NCBI GenBank assembly: GCA_033675265.1
Contig: JAUJYZ010000765.1
Span: forward strand, 280,501-344,500
Reading direction: 5' to 3'
Source of the DNA: Actinostola sp. cb2023
Taxonomy: Eukaryota; Cnidaria; Anthozoa; Actiniaria; Actinostolidae
DNA: 64,000 bases
Shown here: piece by piece, positions 33,447-43,200 of the stretch
How the letters are laid out: each line of letters opens with the position of its first letter
How positions within the stretch are numbered: position 1 is the stretch's first letter
Program-made: the position numbers and the translations under genes
Notes under the pieces: generated by a model
The model's database searches: none
Seen by the model: the letters and a program-made list of their open reading frames with translations, nothing else
Told to the model about the DNA's origin: nothing

Positions 33447-33797
33447 TTAGTTAATTTTTTCATTGATCCATTCAGAACAGTTATACTTATTCATCTCTAC
33501 TGAGTTTACAGGTGGTTCTAAGTCACTTAAGCTTTTACGCCATTGTTCTAGAACTTTAACCTTGTTTACGTTTGACAATGCCTTTTCAACTGAGAAACGT
33601 TCAACAAGTTCCACGTGCGAGGCTTCAATACACAAATCATGATATTTCATTTGGCTTGGTCTGTCGTGGCAACATTCGTAACAGTTTTCTTTAACGATGA
33701 TATGGTAGAAAGCTGATCAGTCGTTTCTTTGGCAAAGATAATCATTCTCGATGGACTTTTGCCTGTCTGACATTTCCAATTCGATCATCGCACAAAA
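33447..33797 (-). pseudogene. Cys/His-motif reading frame, right copy
   Basis: This is the mirror of 29012-29413, with the same in-frame TGA. It differs from the left copy near RFSVEKAL versus RFFEKAL, lacks a codon in NKVKVLEQW, and ends early in NEKIN. The difference between arms in this segment contrasts with the identical 149-aa ORFs next to it. Confidence 0.35.
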
Positions 33798-34234
33798 TTT
33801 TTCTTCGTGGCATTATCAGCTTGAGATAAACAGGTTTCTCTCTTCACGAAAGGAGCGGGAGTGTCAGGATAATTTAAGACTTGTTTCTTGTCTTTGCTCT
33901 TCGTCTTCCTTTTCTTTTCTTGCGCCAAGCCTTCTTCTTGTCTGTATTCTTTTTCGTTTTCTTTTCTCTTCCTTTTGGGGTTTCCATGACTGATCTGATC
34001 GATGAAAGTCTTGATTTTTTTGAAATGCTGCTGGAATTTCTCGAAGCTTGTGAAGGAAACGTGCAGACCACCACCATTCATTTTCTCGACTAACTCAAGG
34101 GGGGATAAGTTGGCGCTATCGTAAATCATCACCTCCTTCGTACCATCCTCATTGACCGTTATACATGTGGAGAAATCATCTTCGATTAAGAAATACATGA
34201 CTAGTTGAGGAAATCCCAAGTGAATTCTGTTCAA
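33785..34234 (-). CDS. TIR-borne 149-aa basic protein, right copy (function unknown)
   Basis: The protein is identical to the left-arm product at 28575-29024, including the basic tail rich in KRKRK and KKRKTKSKDKK. Sequence identity of the two copies indicates a recent insertion or ongoing conversion between arms. Transcription of both copies points toward the element's interior. Confidence 0.5.
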   Translation of the reverse strand: MNRIHLGFPQLVMYFLIEDDFSTCITVNEDGTKEVMIYDSANLSPLELVEKMNGGGLHVSFTSFEKFQQHFKKIKTFIDQISHGNPKRKRKENEKEYRQEEGLAQEKKRKTKSKDKKQVLNYPDTPAPFVKRETCLSQADNATKKNFVR

Positions 34235-34954
34235 TGTTTTGATGAAAGTCAGTTGACTTGCAAGTATTTATTAACGAGTTCATGCATTCTAATTTTGTTT
34301 ACGCATTCTTCTTTTTGTTATTTACATTACTAAAATTTATTTCTGCGTCATACATTGTTTCCCTTCCATTTACAAACAGTGACCGTTGAAACATTGTTCG
34401 TGTTGTCATAACAATGTCGTTGTTTAAACTACATACCATAGATGCAATTCCGCGTCATCCAAATACATTCTAACGCTGGAATGTAGCGTCGTTTTACAAC
34501 GTCACAACATTCCATTCACAGCATATGGGGGGGACTACTACTCATCCGCCCTAGAGCCCTCTTCTTTGAATCTCTCCATTAACTTGGCTTCAGTCATACT
34601 CCAGTGCTTAGCACAGCTACTGCACAGCTGTAGCCCTTTGACAAAAGCTGACGCGCATTTGCTGTGTTGGCCTCAATCCAGTGCCGGATTATAACTCGTG
34701 GAATAGGCCACTTGTACTAAGAAGTCACGTGATCCCAACCTCCTTAAATCGAACAGCAGTGTCAAAATGAACTCCAGAAATGAAAAGAGCAGCTTGAAAT
34801 TAGTAAAAGGGCGACGTTTCAGCTCATAATGCCTGACAGGAGAAATGACAATAAAAATAAAATCGAACGTTTTCTAATAGTGTTATTTGGAACTGACGGC
34901 ATGCACGCATTCAGGGGAAAATTAATTATCCCCTGACGCATTGGATGATGGGAA

Positions 34955-35265
34955 GCAAGGGTGGCCGAGTGGTGAGAGCCTCGGTCTGTCACCTCTGTGT
35001 CCCGGTACGTACGTTCGATTCCCGGACCTGGGATCACATGTGATTTGAGTTTGTCAGTTCGTTCTCTGCCTTGCTTCGAGGGTTTTTCTCCGGGTACTCC
35101 GGTTTTCCTCCCTCCATAAAAAAGAACTAGTGAGCTGAAAGTTGTATGTATAGAATATTAGAATGTAGTGGTAGTGTGTGTGTGAGTACAGTGTCCCCCA
35201 ATTAGTGCGCAAACGCTAGAACACATTGGACACTTTAAATAAATAGTTATTTATATTTATTTTTT
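34955..35265 (+). mobile_element. tRNA-derived SINE
   Basis: The head resembles a Ser/Leu-type tRNA: an A box at GTGGCCGAGTGG (34961) and a B box at CGTTCGATTCCC (35012). A conserved central block, TTTTTCTCCGGGTACTCCGG, then TTTTCCTCCCTCC follows; this kind of block recurs in SINEs of many aquatic animals. The tail holds a (GT)n run and TAGAACACATTGGACACTT, shared in inverse orientation with 14117-14285. Confidence 0.75.
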
Positions 35266-35285
35266 ATTATGATCGGGCGCGTTAA

Positions 35286-35349
35286 TAGCCGTTTTTTAAG
35301 GGTTAAGGGTGGGGAGAAAAAATCTAAAACAACCCTTAAAAAACGGCTA
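35286..35349. repeat. perfect 19-bp-stem hairpin
   Basis: TAGCCGTTTTTTAAGGGTT pairs perfectly with AACCCTTAAAAAACGGCTA across a 26-nt purine-rich loop. It is probably a minimal foldback element. Confidence 0.7.
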
Positions 35350-35639
35350 AAAACCAGCTAGAAAGGATCGTCATCGAAAATTTATTGTTATTGTCATTTC
35401 TCCTGTGTCACATTATGGGCTGAAACTTCGCCCTTTTACTAATTTCGAACTGCGCTCTTTTCATTTCTGAAATTCATTTTGACACTGCTGTTGGAGTCAC
35501 GTGACCTCTTAGTGCAAGTGCTTATTTCATTAAAATACAAATTTCCAGTTGTCCAATTGTCAATTTTGTTTCGTGTTCTCGTTAGTATTTGTGCATAATT
35601 TACACTGAATTGAGGAAAATGCATCTTTTTTCAATGAGT

Positions 35640-35751
35640 ACAAAGTTCTCATTCGAGATGACGTGCTCGCGCATGTTCGCGCACGCGTTGGATGACGGTA
35701 TTGTTACATCCGGGGAATTACATGAAATCACGTTGTTCAAGATGGCGGAAA
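35640..35751 (+). promoter_or_regulatory. probable eIF4B core promoter / 5' UTR with YY1-like site over the start codon
   Basis: A short CpG-rich patch (TGCTCGCGCATGTTCGCGCA) precedes the gene. The start codon lies in TTCAAGATGGCGGAAA, which matches the CAAGATGGCGG form of the YY1 consensus known to overlap initiator codons of housekeeping and translation genes in animals. The transcription start itself cannot be placed. Confidence 0.45.
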
Positions 35752-37203
35752 CAGGTGAGATGTAGTTTCATTCAAGACAAATTACGATAGCATTTTTACA
35801 ACTTTTTATTGATAATAGCACCATAGATCGTGTGTTAGAATATACATGAACTATCCAACAGTCGATGGATAACATTTGATGGATAATTTTCTCGCCAGCA
35901 AAGAAAGGTAAAAAGAAGAAAGGCAAGACGGTCAATTTGGTGGAATTCCTGACCGGCGATGGCCCAAACCAAGCTTCCACCGGCTCGATGGGGCCGGTTT
36001 TTGCGGCCAGATCTACGTCTAGTTGGGCAGACGAGAGTGAAGAGCTCAGCACAGACGGTAAACTTTGTAAAATCTTGTGTTGTGAACTCGATCTATTTCA
36101 ATAAAACATCATCAGCCAACGTGGTGTTCAGCTTCCAGTCCTGTACACGATGTGTTCGACTATGATTGGAGGTGTTTCTGTGAATAAGATGAATGTTTGA
36201 TTGGCATTCTCTCGTGTGCTTTAGTAGCTTAAAACAAGATTCCATGGATTTTCGAGATTTTCTGGTAAAATATCAGGTCATTTTTTTAAAGTCAGCTTAA
36301 AATTTTCTAAGAAAGTACAGATCAAAGACGTGTTTATTACACCTATTATCAGAAGATTCTATCCTCTCTTTTTATAGTCACTATTGACTTTAGATTCAAT
36401 GGATGATTACGAAATACTTTTTAGAGGTTTTGTTTTTTATTTCGTGCTAAAATATTAACTTAATTTGTAAAAATTATGATCCAAAATGTCAAATTCAGTA
36501 ATTGAGTTATTATAAGCCTATTAAATACTTCATTACTCGTGTATGTTAAAGCAATATTGACTGTAAGAAAGAAAGGAACTTTAAGTTTAATATTATAGTG
36601 ATAATAATAAATGGCCACTTAGTTTGATGTGATACATTCCATATAAAGCTTCAATGTACTCTATAGAAAGATGAAACAAATGAATAATGAATTAAGTGTT
36701 ATGTGATACTATTAAGGTCGCTGGACTTATCTTCAAAACAGATTCTCTCAATTATTACATCCAAATCCATACACTGACATGAAAACTGTGAAAAGGTCAC
36801 TTATTTTCTTTCTTTCTCTACGAGCCTACATACAAAGTAATATAGACTGCATTAGATGCAAAAAGAAGACTTTAAATAAGTAAATACGTAACTTGTTTTG
36901 AGAGTATTTTTTTTGTCCAAAAAGTTATTTAGTCTTTATATTTTAAGTGGCTAAATTGTAGAATATTCCGCCACAAAAGAAGTTCAGTATATACAATAGA
37001 ATCTATTGTATTATTCGTCATTCTCAAAGAGTGCCACTACAAGAGCTTGATATAGTGGTGGGGTATTCTGCAATTGTCCCAAAGCAGTATTTCCAAGGAA
37101 ATGACAGTAGAATTGACTAATATCTTTGTATTTTTCTTGCATGTAACAATAGTAACATAATCAGTTATCTAAGGACAACATGCCCAGCTTAGCAAGGGAT
37201 CTT

Positions 37204-37234
<31 letters not shown>

Positions 37235-40200
37235 ACATAATCAGTTATCTAAGGACAACATGCCCAGCTTAGCAAGAGATCTTCCTTAGAGGAAGCAGAT
37301 TATTTATTATGAAGCATTACTGCAGTGACCAGACAATGGCGTTTGTCTTGGTGGGGTGACCATTAAGAGGGTTGTCTCTATATATTATTGTATTATAATC
37401 TTAAGAAGGAAGTTCATATTTTCACAATGAAATAGTCAAGACGAAATGAAGAGTCTGTGAAAGAGCAGTGTAAATTATCACTGATCAAATCCTAAATTCT
37501 CCTCTAGAATCTTTGCATTCTAAAGGAGAATTTGGATTTTGATCACAAGAAGTCACTTACACTTATAATATCAGTTAGTGACTTTTGTTGAATATTTCCT
37601 TGTATTATTGTCACAATAAAGGCAATAATAATAAATTATTATAAATAGAAATATGAAATGTATAAGATTTTTTCAATATCGCCGACATCAGTTTCAAAAC
37701 TACAATAATAATAATATTTTTAGTACAGAATAATAAATTACCAATAGGTAACATGATTAGTGAAATCATTTGAAACTTTAGTGTAATGGAATCCTAATTG
37801 TTGATAGAAAATAGAAAGAAATAAGTAGAATTTGGCCAAAATGGTATCAATCAGTCTGGCATCTTTTAATCCATAATAATGTTATTATTATTGAACAAAT
37901 AACTCAAGGGTAACTAAATTAATTGAAAGGAGTATACTGTATACACCTATTTCAAAAAAGGTTGTCGAGGACATAAGTCCATAGGCGATAGGTTATACGT
38001 CGTTGCAAGACCGAACTGCATTATGGTAACATCTTGAATGGCATGTATGCCAGAAATATTTCATCAAATTCGATTCAAAATGTGTCTTGGCATGTTGAAA
38101 TGGAAATAGGTACGATATCATACAGGCTTTTATATCTTTTTAGCTATTCAACTGTTACCGGTGGTCTAGGAACGACGTATAACCTATTGCCTATGGACTG
38201 CTGTCCTCGACAACCTTTTTTGAAATAGGTGTATAGATAAATGGATTTGATTATTATAGTATACCTAATTGCATAATCGTTGTTGGGTTGAAAATAATAA
38301 ATGATGGAAGCCAAGACCATAAGGATGGATGGGATAGTGGTGTAAATGTACCACGTTTCATGCAGATTAAATAAATACTCTGAAGGTTTTAAAAAGTATG
38401 AATGGGAAGAATGTTGATTTTACAATATCACTTGAGAATTTCGATTTCCCAGAATTCCTTTTGGACATAGCTTTAATGAATGTCCAGCCAACCATTAAAT
38501 GCAAATAAGTATGTAAACAAATTTCATGTTTGTTGTCCACAGCTGACAATAGATGGCCAGAAGAATCCTTTGGTGGTATCAATAATCAAAAGCGAATCGA
38601 CCTGTCTGCATTGCCGACAGCACCTGTAGCATCGATGACTCTTGATGTCGACTACGCCAAGATTTCAGAAAAACCACCATTCACAGCCTTTCTGGGCAAT
38701 CTTCCATATGATGTTGAAAAGATGGACATTATGACATTTTTCAAACAAATTCAGGTAAATTGACAAGGAAAGTTATGTTGTCATTATTATTAAATTACGG
38801 TATTATTATTATTATTTTTATTATTACTATTATTGAAACCTGTACAAAGAATACAGTATTTTTTTCTTGTATCTTTCTTTATATGTTTGTATCTAACCTG
38901 AGTATCAGGCTTTTTTGGCAGAGGGGGAGAGAAAAAGAAAGGAGGAAGAGAAGGGAAAAAAGCCTGACACAGACCTATTGATCTGAGCCTTCCGCCCCTC
39001 GCAGCACGATACATATATCTGAAAATAACAACCAATCAAAATCACTTCTGCTTTGCCAACTGTCATGTCAAGACTGTCGTATGTCAAGGAGCTTGACCTT
39101 CAGTGCTGTTGGAGTTTTTAAAACCGTTTCGGTACGTTCTACAAGCATCGTTTATATCTTCTTCAATTTGGTTTTATCGTGCTACCCTCGTTAAATAAAG
39201 TCCTTACTTAGATGAAACTAAGAAACAGCTGATAAATCAGCCTGTCGGCAAAACCCCAAGCACTGCGTCGGTTTTGTTAGTTTGAAGACAAAGTTCTTGT
39301 TATTTCTTCAATTCAATTCCAGGAAAGGCTTCATAGCTCCTTCTAGAGCCTGTCTAAATTATTTTCAACCATAAATAACAGAGGAAATCGAGCTTATCCT
39401 TGTAGAATACGATGTATCGTTTCCGGTCGGCTGTGACGTTTCCCTGGAGACATTTCAAGCCTTTGTGTTTTATCCAATCATGCCAACGTCCAGAATCTGG
39501 ACGTCTGACATGGGCAGATCAATGCCCCCCTTGTGTCAGGCCTTCCTCCTCTTTCTTCTCCCCGGGCCTCTCCCCCTCCCCTTTCCTTTTTGAAGGCCTG
39601 ATACTCAGGTTAGTTTGTATCTTTCTTGTTGATTGTAGATTTATTAATGGGTGTAAAGGGGTTGGTTTGTATTTATCAGGGTTTAGTTGGGTGGAGAGCC
39701 TTGTAGGGGACTTCATGTCCTATTGTTTCTTCGCCTGCCTTTTGGCAAATTGTAAAATGAATCGATAATAAACAATTTTCTAAACCATTTTAATTTCTGT
39801 GTTTTGTTGACACTAGATCACAGATGTGAGGCTGCCTCAGGATTCTGGAGGCGGAAGACCCAAAGGATTTGGTTATGCAGAGTTTGCAGACAGAGAATCA
39901 TTAGTCCAAGCATTGAAAATGAATAATGAGGTAAATGTACTGTGTAACTTCAAAAACTAGACCATCTAAAAACATGGATATTAGTTGTCTCTTCACCACC
40001 ATTTACCACACAGCCAACCAAGATGAAAGTTTTGACGTTTAGTTTGCAATAGACAGTCTCTAGACATGAAAGAAGCTGCATTCAGCATATCTGATGTACA
40101 TACCAGGGGTTTCAATAGAAGGCGGTTACCGCTGGAACTCCGCCGGTTACTTGCATTTCCTCCAGCAGCTACTTTTTGTCAGTGTATGATCGTACAGATC

Positions 40201-43200
40201 TAAAACAATCATTGAGTATACGGCTACTTTGAGCATCTCGTACAGCTACTTTAAAAATTAATGAAACCCCTGTATACATGTATGAATGACGGGCAGACGG
40301 AACTACATGTACATTTAAAGTATAACTAGACGCTCTTCTAGCGTGAAGTCGGGCTTCTAAATGAAATGTAACCTATTTGAACTAAATATAGATATCTTAT
40401 AGTGCGATTTTCAGTGCGATTGAAACAGTTTTTGGTTGCTCGTCGTTGCATGACTCGAGCTCGATAGAACATGCTTTCCTTGCAATTTCAGTACTGCGAA
40501 CTTTACAGTATATCAGTAAAAACGTTAATAGCCCGACTTCACGCTACTAGAGCGTCCTGTTTCAATCTAAATTTAAAGACTTATATTTTGGCCCCTTGAC
40601 CTCCGGTGCTTTCCCTGATTGGTTTGTGCTTTGTAATCTTTCTTGGCCAGACTTTATGTCTCCTTCGGCTTTAGCTCGACGTTTAATAGCCTGCGTAGCT
40701 TCGCCCCAATCTCCGCGCCAACAAACAAGGAACGCCTGTAATGTGACCTGTCGATTTGAGGTCAAAGAATACGACGAAGAAGAAGAACGCTCTGCATTTT
40801 TAGAGTCGGGTTTCCGCAGGAAGCCCGACTAATTATTGCAAGACATACCAGTTGCAACTTTCGTCTCAAGTGGTAATGCACACATTGTACGTACATACAT
40901 ACATAGTTTATAAATTTAGTATGTGAATTTACAAGTATGAATAGTATATTAATATAGTTCGGTATAAATCAGACATGCAGTATTGACACAGTGGTATAAT
41001 CAGAGGCCTAATACTCCAGTTTCGAGTTGTTAAGCGATGACCGCTGTCCTTGACAAAATACGCATTTGCTCAGGCTTAGCCTCAATTCAGTGTAAATTAT
41101 TCACAAATACCAACGAGAACGCGAAAAAGTGTTGACATTCAACAATAGAAACCATTTTTAATTGCACGGGTTATTCTCTGGATTGAGGCTAAGCCTGAGC
41201 AAACACGTCTTTTGTAAAGGAGTACAGCGGTGTCTAAACAAACTCGAAACTGGAGTTTTGTTGAGATTGAGTATTAGAGCTTTGATGCACATAGACCCTG
41301 ATGCAGATTGATTTTCTCAAACTCATTAATAATTCATGACGACAAACAAAAATGAAATCACTACCGTGAAGGAGGTTTGGACAGTTATGTGATCTTAATT
41401 AGATGTCCGTGAAACAGTACTATTACTAAATAGTACTAAATAGTGTTATCTCTATTGTTTTCTATTGTTTCATTAGTGCTATTTAGTACTAATTAGTTAG
41501 TACTGTTTCACGGACATATGGTTTGTACTCTAGCATACAATTTGCTCAACTTTAACTTTGAATTTCTCCAAGAATTATTAATGGTTTGAGAAGCTACACG
41601 TCAAACACGAGAAAGAGTGTTTCATCCGATAATCCAAACACCTTGCAGTTGGTTAAAAACACACAGGCTGTGCCTCGTTATTTCAACACACTTCTCGGTG
41701 TTTGGATATCGGATAAAACACACTTTGTCATGTTTGATCTATTACATAACTCAAGTCCTGCAACTTGTTTATTTTAGACTTTAAGGGGACGAAAACTGAG
41801 AATAGACATAGCGGGACAAAATCAAGGTAAATTTGTATTTTTATAGTAGTGTTTAATTAATCACTTTGAACTGTTTTGAAAATAATATTGCATTGAGAGT
41901 GGAAGCTCTTTCACGCACTAATACTAGCTGGACAGCTGAGTTCTCTTCAGCTATCGTTATACCTACATGTAATAACTCTTAACAGATCAAGGGGGACTAG
42001 CTTGAAAATTGGTCAAACTTTCACATCAGTCTTGAAAAACTTTGTTGAATAAGATGCTCTATAAGCATTCACTTGGTGGGCTTCAGCAATGAGCAATGAG
42101 CCTTTCATTTCCTCAGTGGCACAGAGCGCACAGAAAGCCCATTACTGACCACTCTATTGTCAACATAGCTGAATTATGATAGATCTTCAAAGCTAAGAGA
42201 AGTTGACTTCTCAATTGAATTTTGAGGAAAAAATACAGAGTTTAAAAAAAATATATTTCTAGTGCATTCCACTAGATCTCAATGCCCTTACAAATATTTG
42301 AAAATATATAAAATCACCATAATAATGTAACATATGATGTAAAAAATATAGAAATATAAAGTAACATAATACATAAAGACGTAATCGTTCCAAAATGTAC
42401 AGGAAAAAGTATTGACTATCCCATACACGACTGTTTCATGCTGGTCTCCTATAGAGTACCAAAGTGATGACGTCATTAAAAAAGATTTCGAAAGAACATC
42501 AATAAAGAAGCTTACATGACAAATTTGAGAGCAATCGGTTAAATAGCGGCTGAGATATGGCCAGTTGAATATATAATTTCCCTCCACAAATCACTAATTT
42601 TGGCTTGGATCGTAACGTTACGCTTTGGTACTCTATTGCACATTGAACGATGTCATCTTAACTGACTATCCATTATTGTCTGGTTTGTAAAGGGGGAGAA
42701 GGAGGAGGAAGAGATTCAATGTACAGAAATGATGATACCTCCGAAAATAGCACGGGAAACTGGAGAGACCAGTGCGAAGAACCTCCATCAAGACCAAGTG
42801 GTCGCTTTGGTGATAGTAGTAATGGTTACCAAGGAGGTGATAGATATTCCAGGGAGGGCTTTGACAGGAGAGATGGTGACAGGTAATCAATCATACATAC
42901 ATCGTGCACTTGTTTGATGTTTTTTTTTGTTTTTTGTTTTCCATGGATTTTGTTTTTGTTTTTTTAAATACATTTTATTATATCTTCAATACTTATATTA
43001 CAATACATCGTGCACTTGTCCAATCACCTTGCTTGTACTCTAAAGTAATGCTTGCTGCTAGTGATTGTTTAAATACAGTCACTTGAAAGTGTATATATAG
43101 AGGTTATTACACGGGTAGTTGTGTAATACGGCTGGATATTTTTACGAGTCGTGCTGTATTTTGACAAGCTGTAGGCGAGTCAAAATACAAACAGACGAGT

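Larger units (their letters stand above)
28267..34542. mobile_element. 6.28-kb Polinton-like element with 1.1-kb TIRs and 6-bp target duplication
   Basis: The left end starts AGTAGTAGTCCCCCCCATAT and the right end is its exact complement. CATCCG is duplicated on both sides (28261-28266 and 34543-34548). The inverted repeats extend to about 29384 and 33421. Long TIRs, 5'-AG ends and a 6-bp duplication are the published hallmarks of Polinton/Maverick elements. At 6.3 kb this copy is far shorter than their usual 15-20 kb. I see no protein-primed DNA polymerase, retroviral-type integrase, packaging ATPase or protease, so it would need enzymes from elsewhere. The TIR-borne gene is present in both arms and four unrecognised coding regions lie between them on the - strand. 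It may be a non-autonomous Polinton relative or a new element class. Confidence 0.75.
33421..34542. repeat. right terminal inverted repeat of the 6.28-kb element
   Basis: It is the inverted counterpart of 28267-29384. The outer 760 bp or more mirror the left arm without indels. The inner 300-370 bp differ by scattered substitutions, an in-frame 3-bp insertion in the Cys/His frame, and a rewritten patch near 33635. Confidence 0.9.
34715..35520. mobile_element. 0.8-kb foldback element with nested SINE
   Basis: Arms of about 130 bp at 34715-34865 and 35385-35520 are inverted copies. They share AAGTCACGTGA, CAGCAGTGTCAAAATGAA, GAAATTAGTAAAAGGGCGA and CAGGAGAAATGACAATAA. A tRNA-derived SINE (34955-35265) and a perfect 19-bp-stem hairpin (35286-35349) lie between them. 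The element sits just upstream of the eIF4B gene. Confidence 0.7.

Noticed and set aside
28267..34542. Full-length Polinton, adintovirus or other endogenous virus
   Set aside because: No polymerase, integrase, packaging ATPase, protease or capsid protein could be recognised, and the element is only 6.3 kb. Only the TSD length, AG ends and long TIRs support a Polinton link.
34957..35030. Functional tRNA gene
   Set aside because: A- and B-box-like blocks are present, but the sequence does not fold into a complete cloverleaf by eye and continues into a SINE central domain and tail.
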